Positions 43,423 through 50,968 of a stretch of 64,000 bases of DNA are shown here, one piece after another. The stretch is from Runella slithyformis DSM 19594. Its GTDB lineage: Bacteria > Bacteroidota > Bacteroidia > Cytophagales > Spirosomataceae. A model generated the notes under the pieces. It worked only from the letters and a program-made list of their open reading frames with translations, made no database searches and was not told the origin of the DNA. The stretch is taken from NCBI RefSeq assembly GCF_000218895.1, contig NC_015703.1:3175001-3239000 (forward strand), given 5' to 3'. The position numbers and the translations under genes were made by a program. The stretch's first letter is position 1. Every line of letters begins with the position of its first letter.

Positions 43423-44331
43423 ATGAAAGAGCTGCTGCCGGTTTCCGGTATCATTACCGTTTTGAATACGCCTTTTGATGGGCAAGGTCGGGTGGATGAA
43501 GCTTCGTTGCGAAGGAATGTGCAGTATGCTTTGGCGTCGGGCGTGGCGGGGTTTTTGGTGCCGGCGATGGCGTCGGAAGTGTATGCGCTGGAGATAGCTG
43601 AGCGGCTGCGCATGGTGGAAATCGTGACGGAGGAAGCGGCCGGGCGCGTTCCGATCTTTGCGGGGGCGGGCGAACGCGATGCGGCCCGACAGCAGGAAAT
43701 GGTACGGCACTACGTGCAAATGGGTTGCCGACAGGTGTTGTTTCAAATTCCGTTTGAGAATGAAACCCAATTCAAAAAGCAGTTTTATGACTTGGCGGCT
43801 ATCGGTCCCGAAATCATCATGTTGCAGGATTGGGATGCTAACGGCGTGGGGCTTTCGGATACGCTCATTTTGGAGCTTTTCAGGGAAGTGGATGCCTTTC
43901 GCAGTCTGAAAATAGAAACCGTTCCTGCGGGCGTGAAATACAGCCGAATCTTAGCATTGACCGACGGAAAGCTGCATTTGAGCGGGGGCTGGGCGGTGAC
44001 GCAGATGATAGAGGGCTTAAAACGAGGCGTTCACGCGTTTATGCCCACGGCAATGCACCTCATTTATACGACCATTTACCGGTACTTCAAATCGGGAGAC
44101 ATCGAAAAAGCCGAAGCCTTGTTTTATCGATTGCTCCCTGTATTGAGCTTCTCCAACCAACACCTCGATATTTCGATTCATTTCTTCAAACGCCTTTTAC
44201 ACCGTCAGGGCATTTACAGTACACCCGATACGCGGGCTGCGCTTTTATCTTTTGATGCCGTTCATGAGCAAATCGCAGAGATACTGATTGAGCGAGTGAT
44301 GGCGATGGAAGCGGCGTTGAGAAAAGGATAA
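43423..44331 (+). CDS. Dihydrodipicolinate synthase / N-acetylneuraminate lyase family aldolase
   Basis: 302 residues of the class I aldolase DHDPS/NAL fold. GIITVLNTPFDGQGRVDEAS opens the barrel, VPAMASEVYAL replaces the common GTTGE loop, and Lys163 in RSLKIETVPAG is the Schiff-base lysine. The tyrosine that normally assists catalysis (YNxP motif) is absent; that strand reads IIMLQDWDANG. This places it in a divergent subgroup, and true lysine biosynthesis is unlikely. It is the last of the group DegT-GH2-glycosidase-aldolase and could cleave a 2-keto-3-deoxy sugar acid released there (inference). A hairpin follows. Confidence 0.85.
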   Translation: MKELLPVSGIITVLNTPFDGQGRVDEASLRRNVQYALASGVAGFLVPAMASEVYALEIAERLRMVEIVTEEAAGRVPIFAGAGERDAARQQEMVRHYVQMGCRQVLFQIPFENETQFKKQFYDLAAIGPEIIMLQDWDANGVGLSDTLILELFREVDAFRSLKIETVPAGVKYSRILALTDGKLHLSGGWAVTQMIEGLKRGVHAFMPTAMHLIYTTIYRYFKSGDIEKAEALFYRLLPVLSFSNQHLDISIHFFKRLLHRQGIYSTPDTRAALLSFDAVHEQIAEILIERVMAMEAALRKG

Positions 44332-44370
44332 TAGGCTTTCTGGGCTCTTAGCGGTGTTTTTTTGAATGCC

Positions 44371-44394
44371 CTTGGCGGTGTTGTCACCGCCAAG
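44371..44394 (+). terminator. Hairpin after the aldolase gene
   Basis: CTTGGCGGTG (44371-44380) pairs with CACCGCCAAG (44385-44394) with loop TTGT. It may end the DegT-to-aldolase transcript. A diverged copy with the same flanks (AATGCCCTTG and AAGTTTC) occurs at about 45132-45170, beyond the Rpn-type pseudogene. Confidence 0.6.
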
Positions 44395-44447
44395 TTTCTC
44401 TATAAAGGGCTGTTGTAGGTTTTGGGATTTACCTCTACTTTTGACCC

Positions 44448-44986
44448 ATGAAACGAGACGACAGTTTATGGAAAGCTATCTAAGAGGATGTTTTCGACGA
44501 TTTTCTCAGATTTTTCTTTGAAAACGCCCAAGAGGTGTTTGACTTCTCTCGTCCATTTGACCGCGGCGGCGATCCGCTTTTTGGACAAAGATCTCGAACA
44601 GCTTTTCTCGAATGCGCCCGACGAATTTTCACCTAAGTATGTGGATAACTCGTAAAAGTATTCACTAAAAAAGGTGATGAACAATGGATTTTAGGGCATT
44701 TCGAAGTATAGGGAAGTACTGACAGGGGGGGCGCTTCGCATGTTTCAGTATTACTACCGAATATACGATAAATATCAAAAACCTATTACTGCTTTTGCGA
44801 TTTTAACGGAGACCAACAAACGTTTCAAGCCACTTGGCGAGAAAAAAGGCATCAAGAAAGGTGTAGAGAAAGGCATTGAAGTCCAAAAAAGGCTATTTGT
44901 GAAGACGCTGTTAGCTCAGACAGACTTTGAGGACGCAAAAATTTGATGTTTCCGTTGAAATTGTGCAGAAACTCCTACTGAAATAA
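44448..44986 (+). pseudogene. Decayed Rpn/PD-(D/E)XK nuclease-family transposase-like gene
   Basis: Pieces of one family are spread over all three frames. It opens MKRDDSLWKAI, then a stop, then EDVFDDFLRFFFENAQEVFD and FSRPF. A frame change gives LDKDLEQLFSNAPDEFSPKY. Then comes MFQYYYRIYDKYQKPITAFA with NKRFKPLGEKKGIKKGVEKG and FVKTLLAQTDFEDAK, and a last shift gives VSVEIVQKLLLK before the stop at 44984-44986. These blocks are those of recombination-promoting nuclease (Rpn)/PD-(D/E)XK transposase-like proteins of about 300 residues. The middle part, including much of the nuclease core, is deleted. It is not functional. Confidence 0.85.
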
Positions 44987-45069
44987 GCCCCGCTTAACCA
45001 GTGGGGCTGCCTCCTTTGCCTAAAAGTTCAAAATTGTCGGATTTCAAACCTCGATAGTGCCTGTACAAT

Positions 45070-45204
45070 CAACTTTTTTCATAGAAAAAAGTTGAAAAAC
45101 ACCCTCAGCGTCGAAAACGAATCAAATGCTTTTTAATGCCCTTGTTGATGCTATCACCGCGAAGTTTCATCGATGAAAAAGTTGAGGGTGAAAAACACCC
45201 TCAA
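45070..45204. repeat. Cluster of extragenic palindromes
   Basis: CAACTTTTTT (45070-45079) pairs with AAAAAAGTTG (45085-45094), and TTGAGGGTG (45182-45190) pairs with CACCCTCAA (45196-45204). The part between (about 45132-45170) is a diverged copy of the hairpin at 44371 with the same flanking words. The second stem follows the 3' end of the minus-strand hydrolase gene at 45230 and could serve as its terminator. The remainder of 44987-45229 holds no gene. Confidence 0.6.
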
Positions 45205-45229
45205 AGACGGCAAAAATTTTTACGTCTAT

Positions 45230-46270
45230 TTACCGGTTATGCTCTATAAACCGAATGATTTCTTCATTAACTACATCCGGTTCGGTTAGGTAGGGGTCGT
45301 GGCCACTACGATTCAGGATTACCAACCGTTTATCCGTTGAGCTGATTCGATTCAGTAAGTCCTGCCCAACGGCGGGCGGTACCACAAAATCATATTTCCC
45401 GAACAAGGCCAGTACAGGCAGATTGAGCCGGGGTAACTGCCCCGAAAAAGACGTGTTAAACAGTTCGGCCGCCAGTGAAGTACCGGCATATACGCTGTAA
45501 AAATTAACCAACCGGCTCATCAATGAGTTGGGAGAGTAGCGCAGGTCGTTGGTGCGTTCCTTGGCGGGCTTGTTTATTTCTTCTATGAGTTTTATGGCTT
45601 TGTAGGCATTGTCGTTGAACCGCTCGGATATCTTCGGCGAGGTACGCGGGTCATTGGCCCGGGCATAATCGAGGATCGGGGTCCATTCAGCTACACGCCG
45701 TCCGGCGGCTTTTTCGGCAGTGCCGATACGAAGTTGCATGGCCTTGCTTTCGGTATCTACCAGCGGAAAATCGGTGGCCCCATCGAGGTTGATCCAGCCA
45801 TTTACCATCAATTGGTTGTCGGCCTGCGTCAGAAAAGCCGCCGACAGACATCCGCCCCAACTGTGGCTGTATAGAAAAATCCGGCGATTGGCCCCGTAGC
45901 GATGCTTTAGAACCGTCACGACTTTTTTCAGATCGTCGGCGAAAGTGGCCACCCTCAGCACGTTGTGATTAGCCCCGCCCTGGGTTGAGCCCGCATTGCG
46001 TTGATCCCAGTAAGCAACCCCGTACCGGCTTTCGAGGGGGGCCATCCAAGAGCCGTTCATTGTCTGCAGGGCATCGCTGCCCGGACCGCCGTGTACCACA
46101 AGCAGCAGCACATCCGAGGACGTGTTTCCTTCAACAAGTACGGGCATGGAGGCTCCCTGATTTTGGACAAAGAACAGGTCATTTGTTTTCGTACTAAACG
46201 TGATTTCTTCTTGCCGACAGCTCCAAAAAGCTGACAGACAGATGAATGATATACTCAGCAGACGAATCAT
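45230..46270 (-). CDS. Lipoprotein alpha/beta hydrolase (proline-iminopeptidase-like)
   Basis: 346 residues with a lipoprotein signal (LSAFWSC, Cys18). VVHGGPGSDALQTMNGSW is the HGGPG oxyanion motif common in proline iminopeptidase-type hydrolases. YWDQRNAGSTQGGAN follows, then SHSWGGCLSA with the nucleophile serine. A cap region about 190-260 precedes LNLPVLALFGKYDFVVP, which carries the likely acid, and RSGHDPYLTEP supplies the His. Substrate unknown; aminopeptidase or ester hydrolysis are both possible. Its start overlaps the stop of the upstream gene at 46267 by four bases, so they are translationally coupled. Confidence 0.87.
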   Translation of the reverse strand: MIRLLSISFICLSAFWSCRQEEITFSTKTNDLFFVQNQGASMPVLVEGNTSSDVLLLVVHGGPGSDALQTMNGSWMAPLESRYGVAYWDQRNAGSTQGGANHNVLRVATFADDLKKVVTVLKHRYGANRRIFLYSHSWGGCLSAAFLTQADNQLMVNGWINLDGATDFPLVDTESKAMQLRIGTAEKAAGRRVAEWTPILDYARANDPRTSPKISERFNDNAYKAIKLIEEINKPAKERTNDLRYSPNSLMSRLVNFYSVYAGTSLAAELFNTSFSGQLPRLNLPVLALFGKYDFVVPPAVGQDLLNRISSTDKRLVILNRSGHDPYLTEPDVVNEEIIRFIEHNR

Positions 46271-46923
46271 TGGTGGGTTCGGATACGATGACGAATGTGT
46301 ACAGACGATGTTGATAATTGATAACGGAAGCCTACTTCAAGCGTAGGAGTGGGTAGTGCCAGACCATTATAGGGAGCCAAACCGGTCAGATTCAAGTTAA
46401 CCATACAGGCAAGCGGGTGATTGGGTCCGGGTTTGCCGAGAACCTTTCCAATGCCGAAACCCAGCCCCGGCATGGCATAAAATTGCCCGGCGGATGATAC
46501 TGTTTCCACAATGCCGGCCTCATTAACCCGGTAGGTTTCGGCCCCCAAAAACGTTCGACTCAACGCCAGACTCGGTCTGAATTCTGTGATCAGTCCCCGC
46601 CTGCCTACCCGGCGAAAAATATACTCAGCACCCGCAAACGTATTCAGATGAAAGCCGGGGTGACAGTACATGCCCACGTAAAACAGCACCGCCCGCTGAT
46701 GGCTGCTTATGCGTCCATCGGGGTGATGATAATCGGTTTGACGGATAGGCCGCTCCAGACCCACCCGAAACCCGGGATAGATACCCTGAAGTAGCAGGGA
46801 GCCATGCAGCCGCAACGGTTGCTGTTCGGATTGATCGGAAGTCGTTGTCCGGCGCTGCGCAAACAACGGACCCGAAAGAAGTATCAAAAGCAGACACTGT
46901 AGAAAGGGGATAGGAATAGTCAT
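46267..46923 (-). CDS. Hypothetical outer-membrane beta-barrel-like protein
   Basis: 218 residues with a signal peptide ending near GPLFAQ (residue 22). The rest alternates short beta-strand patterns (LRLHGSLLLQGIYPGFRVGL, HPGFHLNTFAGAEYIFRRVG, FYAMPGLGFGIGKVLG, TPTLEVGFRYQL), consistent with a small barrel, although no family is recognised. It is encoded between the erythromycin-esterase-like gene (gap 53 bases) and the lipoprotein hydrolase (four-base overlap), so the three probably form one transcript. Confidence 0.65.
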   Translation of the reverse strand: MTIPIPFLQCLLLILLSGPLFAQRRTTTSDQSEQQPLRLHGSLLLQGIYPGFRVGLERPIRQTDYHHPDGRISSHQRAVLFYVGMYCHPGFHLNTFAGAEYIFRRVGRRGLITEFRPSLALSRTFLGAETYRVNEAGIVETVSSAGQFYAMPGLGFGIGKVLGKPGPNHPLACMVNLNLTGLAPYNGLALPTPTLEVGFRYQLSTSSVHIRHRIRTHQ

Positions 46924-46976
46924 ACAAAACGGTTTTAGAACAAGTAGCCCATTTATTAGTACAGCATATTTGCCGA

Positions 46977-48314
46977 CTATAAGCCCTGGGTGGGTGTTGT
47001 TTTGGCCACGAATATCAACCCATCGAAAGCCGTTGGCAGGGTATAAAACTGCCCGGCACTGTCTTCGCCGGCGTACGAGGCCGCTGCGCTGTAAAAAAAG
47101 TACTCTTTTTCAAGGATAGCTTTCAGGCCGGGTGACCGGTTTACGGTGGCCAGGTCGAAGAAAAACGGAGTCTGACCTAACCCAGCAAATGCCTGTGTCA
47201 GCGGACTATCGGCTTTGGGCTTCACGGTGGCTGTGTAGAGGCCCGTTGGCCCCGATACCCGGAAACTCCCTTCATTAAAAAGAAAGCCCGTTGCGTAATA
47301 TTCCGCTCCAAACTTCTTGCGCAGGTGATTGCCCATCCAGCTTACTTCTTTCCTGATTCCCGTTGAGCGATGGGTATTGATATGGCCGTTATGGGCAAAG
47401 ACCATCACCTTCGTTCCGACGGCCTGCGTATTGACCCAGGCTACATTGTCGGCCATATATTCGTCGCGAAAACCAAGGCCGTCATCCGGGTCTGTGAGGC
47501 CAATCTGGGTCATCCCAAGCTGTAATACCTGAGCGTGTTTCAGGGCTATGGCATAGCCGGGCGCGGCCGCCAACTGAGCCTGTTTTTGAACCAGGTATTG
47601 CTGTATCCGGTCTATTTTACCAACCAATAGCTGTGAGTAGGCCGGTGCCAATTTAACAGCCTCCTCCTGAGAGGTGACCGCATTGAACTCAGGAAACCCG
47701 TCAGCGATGGATTTCGTCAAACCGTCGTAGGCGGTTAGGTACGTGGGGTCATTTTTTTCGAAAAATGCCCGTAATGCCGTTACACTGCCCTTTGCCCCCT
47801 GCGGTTGAGCATCTATGCCGTAAATGCTCAATTGCTGCTCCGGTGCTTTTCCCACATTGTAGGCCTTCATCCAATTGATGAGGACCGCGAACTCCCGAGT
47901 CGTGTAAATCCAGTAGCCTGAGTTGTGTAAAATTTGTTTAAGGTCGCCGGTGCCGGACTTAATATACTTGTCGAGGGCTTGTCCGGCGGCAAAGTGAACT
48001 TCCAGGGCCAGTGTTCGCAGACCGTGTTGCTGCACGGCGTAGGCCAGTAGCCGATGCCGCAATAAGTAGAACTCGTTGGTTCCGTGACTGGCCTCACCCA
48101 CGCCAATAACTTGTTTGCTCTGCCAGAGCGTGTTGAGCGGCTGTAGATCAGTGAAGGGAGCCGCCGGGTCGAGGGGGGAAATGGCCACTGTCTTACCCTG
48201 AAAATCATCTTTTTTAAGGGTTTCAAGTATACTGCCCGACTGATTGCGTATTGTATTGTGGGTACAGCTTGTTATGAAGAAGATTGACAGGGTGAAAATT
48301 AATAATTGCTTCAT
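46977..48314 (-). CDS. Erythromycin-esterase-family lipoprotein
   Basis: 445 residues from the ATG complementary to 48312-48314; the longer frame adds 36 residues before the lipoprotein signal (IFFITSC, Cys17). GVGEASHGTNEFYLLRHRLL carries Glu74 and His77, matching the catalytic base region of the EreA/EreB-related family. ALEVHFAAGQALDKYI, a GWIYTTREFAVLINW-like helix and VMVFAHNGHINTHRST with a further conserved His follow. The superfamily includes macrolide esterases and many proteins with other or unknown activities, so resistance should not be assumed. Export as a lipoprotein is unlike the cytoplasmic resistance enzymes. It is divergent from a LytS/LytR-type pair across 150 bases. Confidence 0.88.
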   Translation of the reverse strand: MKQLLIFTLSIFFITSCTHNTIRNQSGSILETLKKDDFQGKTVAISPLDPAAPFTDLQPLNTLWQSKQVIGVGEASHGTNEFYLLRHRLLAYAVQQHGLRTLALEVHFAAGQALDKYIKSGTGDLKQILHNSGYWIYTTREFAVLINWMKAYNVGKAPEQQLSIYGIDAQPQGAKGSVTALRAFFEKNDPTYLTAYDGLTKSIADGFPEFNAVTSQEEAVKLAPAYSQLLVGKIDRIQQYLVQKQAQLAAAPGYAIALKHAQVLQLGMTQIGLTDPDDGLGFRDEYMADNVAWVNTQAVGTKVMVFAHNGHINTHRSTGIRKEVSWMGNHLRKKFGAEYYATGFLFNEGSFRVSGPTGLYTATVKPKADSPLTQAFAGLGQTPFFFDLATVNRSPGLKAILEKEYFFYSAAASYAGEDSAGQFYTLPTAFDGLIFVAKTTPTQGL

Positions 48315-48464
48315 GATTAATAGGAAGTTTTGTCGTTGGAAGGCCAAAGTTGGCGGCTTTTTTTTCCACACTTCAAAATCAGGGATATATGCCGCAGGTT
48401 TGTGACTAATGGCGTTTGTCACAAAATTGACCCACTGAATGTGTTAAATCCATATCTTTATTTC

Positions 48465-49472
48465 ATGGATTTAGTACGGTTTCAAACGAACTTATGGTGG
48501 CGAAACAGCCTGTTCTTTGCTCTTGTCGGCTGCGTGCTGCTGGCTTTCAACTGGGAAGGTTTTTGGATATCCCAACAAAACCAGCCGGGCTTTGTACTCG
48601 AAATGGTGAGTATGCTGTTGTTGGTATACAGTCTTTGCCTGACGCATAATGTCATTCTGTACGAACGATTCCTACGGCAACGGCACTACGGTCGCTATGC
48701 GCCGGGTGTTGTCGGACTACTGCTTGCCTGGGTCTGTATAGATTACTTTTTTTCTGAAAACCAATCCGTTCACTGGCTGAATAGTGTACTGAGCGGATCA
48801 TTACTTTTACTTTTTGGTTGGGGGCTTTACCTGATTTATCACAACGTTTTTTTAGCCAACCGCCAATTGAAAACGGAACTCTACAGCCGCCGCAACGAAG
48901 TATCCCAATTGAGGGCACAAATGAACCCGCATTTCCTGTTCAATGCGCTCAATAACCTCTATGGCGTAAGTGTAAGTGAGCCCGAACGGGTGCCTGATTT
49001 TGTATTGATGCTTTCTGATCTGCTACGCTATCAGATTCAGAGCAGCCTGAAGGAGTGGGTTAGCCTGGCTGATGAAGTGCATTTTCTGAATCAGTTTGTT
49101 CAGTATGAACGTGATAAATTAGGGCATCGGGGCACCGTAAGCTGGGAGGTTGAGATTCCCGACCTGAGTGTACATATTGCGCCCCTGCTCTTGTTTCCTT
49201 TTCTGGAAAATGCGTTCAAATATGGCTGCCAACTCACTGATCCCCGCATTCAGGCCCGTCTCTCAGTCAGCAACGAAACGCTGTTATTTGCCTGTCAAAA
49301 TACATTCAACCCACAACGGAGAGGCGAAAAATCCGCCACTCAACTGGGGATCTATAACACGCAACAGCGACTGAATTTGCTATATCCGGACGATTATACC
49401 CTGACAATCAGTGAGGAAAATACTACCTATACCGTTCGCTTAACGATAAACTTCAACCGCTATGCTTCCTGA
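48465..49472 (+). CDS. LytS/YehU-type sensor histidine kinase
   Basis: 335 residues from ATG 48465; 45 upstream in-frame codons are unlike the family. Four hydrophobic segments (about 14-32, 45-66, 78-96 and 108-126) form the membrane part. The His_kinase domain follows with QMNPHFLFNALNNLYG, in which His156 is the phospho-acceptor. The ATP-binding region keeps LLLFPFLENAFKYG (N box) and ATQLGIYNTQQRLNLLYPDD. It phosphorylates the LytTR regulator whose gene overlaps its last 11 bases. The divergent Ere/hydrolase operon is the obvious candidate target. Confidence 0.93.
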   Translation: MDLVRFQTNLWWRNSLFFALVGCVLLAFNWEGFWISQQNQPGFVLEMVSMLLLVYSLCLTHNVILYERFLRQRHYGRYAPGVVGLLLAWVCIDYFFSENQSVHWLNSVLSGSLLLLFGWGLYLIYHNVFLANRQLKTELYSRRNEVSQLRAQMNPHFLFNALNNLYGVSVSEPERVPDFVLMLSDLLRYQIQSSLKEWVSLADEVHFLNQFVQYERDKLGHRGTVSWEVEIPDLSVHIAPLLLFPFLENAFKYGCQLTDPRIQARLSVSNETLLFACQNTFNPQRRGEKSATQLGIYNTQQRLNLLYPDDYTLTISEENTTYTVRLTINFNRYAS

Positions 49473-50199
49473 TTTAAACGACAGGCTGCTTTCATGCCTG
49501 ATTGTAGACGACGAAGCCCCGGCTCATCAGGTCATTAAAAGTCATCTGGGAAAGTTGACCCAATTTGAAGTGGTTGGGCAATGCTATACGGGCCTTGAAG
49601 CGTATCAGTTTTTGGAGAAACAGCCCGTCGACGTCCTTTTCCTGGACATTGATATGCCCGAATTGAAGGGCCCGGAACTGGTCCGTTCCCTGAAAATTCG
49701 CCCGGCGGTCGTGTTTACAACCGCCTACGCAGAATTTGGAGTGGAAAGTTATGAACTGAATGTGATAGATTATTTGCTGAAACCTATTCGGTTTGAGCGT
49801 TTTTTACAGGCTGTCCGGAAACTGATCACCCACTTTTCTCACAAGCCTGACCCTATGGTGCCTACACATATTACAGTAAAAGCCGATGGCATGACGCACC
49901 GGATTTCCTTATCTGATATTCAGTATGTTGAGGGGTTGGGTAACTATGTCAAGATGTATATAGACACCCGGCCGTTGTTGGTCCTTGAGACGATGCAAAA
50001 CGCAGAGCAACGTCTATCCGTTGGGCCGTTTTGTCGGATTCACAAGTCATTCATTGTCAACTTAGGGCATATATCCCGACTCTTGCCCCGGGAAATAGTA
50101 TTAAACAACGGTACTCGTCTGCCGATTGGCCGACGTTACGCGGCCCTTCTGGAAAGTCGATGGTTAACATTTCAGGCAGAATACGGAAAGCAAGGCTGA
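49462..50199 (+). CDS. LytTR-family response regulator
   Basis: 245 residues. The receiver domain (about 11-130) has LIVDDEAP with Asp16/Asp17, FLDIDMPEL with phospho-acceptor Asp62, the Thr in VVFTTAY and Lys in LLKPIRF. The LytTR DNA-binding domain (about 140-240) has ITVKADGMTHRISLSDIQYV, EGLGNYVKMY and a final FCRIHKSFIVNLGHI. It overlaps the kinase gene by 11 bases, so the two are translationally coupled. It would bind direct repeats upstream of its targets; I could not identify the repeats by eye. Confidence 0.95.
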   Translation: MLPDLNDRLLSCLIVDDEAPAHQVIKSHLGKLTQFEVVGQCYTGLEAYQFLEKQPVDVLFLDIDMPELKGPELVRSLKIRPAVVFTTAYAEFGVESYELNVIDYLLKPIRFERFLQAVRKLITHFSHKPDPMVPTHITVKADGMTHRISLSDIQYVEGLGNYVKMYIDTRPLLVLETMQNAEQRLSVGPFCRIHKSFIVNLGHISRLLPREIVLNNGTRLPIGRRYAALLESRWLTFQAEYGKQG

Positions 50200-50477
50200 T
50201 AGACAATTTTTTTTAGTACTAAACTTCTCCTGTCAAAAAACATGGAGGATAGAAAACACCTTCAACGACACAGATTACACAATACTTGGCTTTAAAAATT
50301 GGCTATAAATGATTTTTGGGGCACTGTGTAGTTTTGAAATTACTCGGGATATTTGACTTTTAGCCGGAGCACTTTGTTTTTATGAGGTGGATCACTAACA
50401 CACAATAAATAATTGCCTTTACCTGAAAAAACGTATTCCGGGCCTAAACAAATTCCCGATTTAATTCCCTTTTACCC
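50200..50477. other. Gene-free A+T-rich interval
   Basis: About 280 bases after the response regulator show no coding frame and no T-run terminator that I could recognise. A fragment GGATAGAAAACACCTTC near 50250 recalls the extragenic palindromes at 45182 but is degenerate. The promoter-like sequence at its right end belongs to the next (broken) gene. Confidence 0.4.
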
Positions 50478-50509
50478 TTGAATTTATCCCTCCTCCCTTC
50501 CTATCTTTG
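50478..50509 (+). promoter_or_regulatory. Bacteroidetes-type promoter for the M28 relic
   Basis: TTG at 50478-50480 and TATCTTTG at 50502-50509 are 21 bases apart, which fits the Bacteroidetes -33/-7 consensus (TTTG, 19-21 bases, TAnnTTTG). Transcription would begin near 50515, about 20 bases before the ATG of the broken peptidase gene. Confidence 0.55.
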
Positions 50510-50537
50510 ACCATTCACTGACTCTTCCAACCTCCTG

Positions 50538-50966
50538 ATGAACAAACTGGTTTTTCTTTTCAGCAGAGCCTCAACACCGACGATGCGGCCATTAACGGCA
50601 AAGCTTTCGACAAACATATCAGGGTATTGGCCTCCGACGACTTTGAAGGGCGCAAACCGTTCAGTTTGGGCGAGGCCAAGACTATCCATTACTTAAAAAC
50701 GGAATTTGAAAAGTTGGGCCTGAAACCCGGTAACGGCAAAAGCTATTTTCAGGACGTTCCGATGGTGGATATTATGTCTACCCCTGTGGGGCCGCTATCA
50801 CATGCCTACCGACGAATACAGTTCGAGTTGGGATTGGACGGGCATCGTGGAAGACATGAAACTGCTGTATGAAGTGGGCCACCGCATCAGCAACGAAAGC
50901 ACTTTTCCGGGTTGGAAAAAAGGCTCTGAATTTAAGGCGGCCCGTGATAAAATGATGATGAAATAA
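50538..50966 (+). pseudogene. M28-family metallopeptidase with large internal deletion
   Basis: The N-terminal part reads AAINGKAFDKHIRVLASDDF then EGRKPFSLGEAKTIHYLKTE and GLKPGNGKSYFQDVPMVDI. This is the propeptide-side opening of M28 aminopeptidases that carry the LASDxFxGR motif. It then passes straight, with a frame change near 50790, to RYHMPTDEYSSSWDWTGIVE and DMKLLYEVGHRISNESTFPG, the last 55 residues of the same family. About 350-400 residues, including all catalytic and zinc-binding residues, are lost. A third lesion near 50563 separates the start codon and signal peptide from the body. The stop codon lies three bases before the next ATG. Confidence 0.88.
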
Positions 50967-50968
50967 CG

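Noticed and set aside
44436-44443. TACTTTTG box just before the Rpn-type relic
   Set aside because: It fits a -7 element with TTG 20 bases upstream, but it would leave practically no leader before the ATG of a broken gene; not strong enough to list.
46977-48314. Calling the Ere-like gene a macrolide-resistance determinant
   Set aside because: The protein is a predicted lipoprotein and the superfamily is wide; resistance cannot be read from the sequence.
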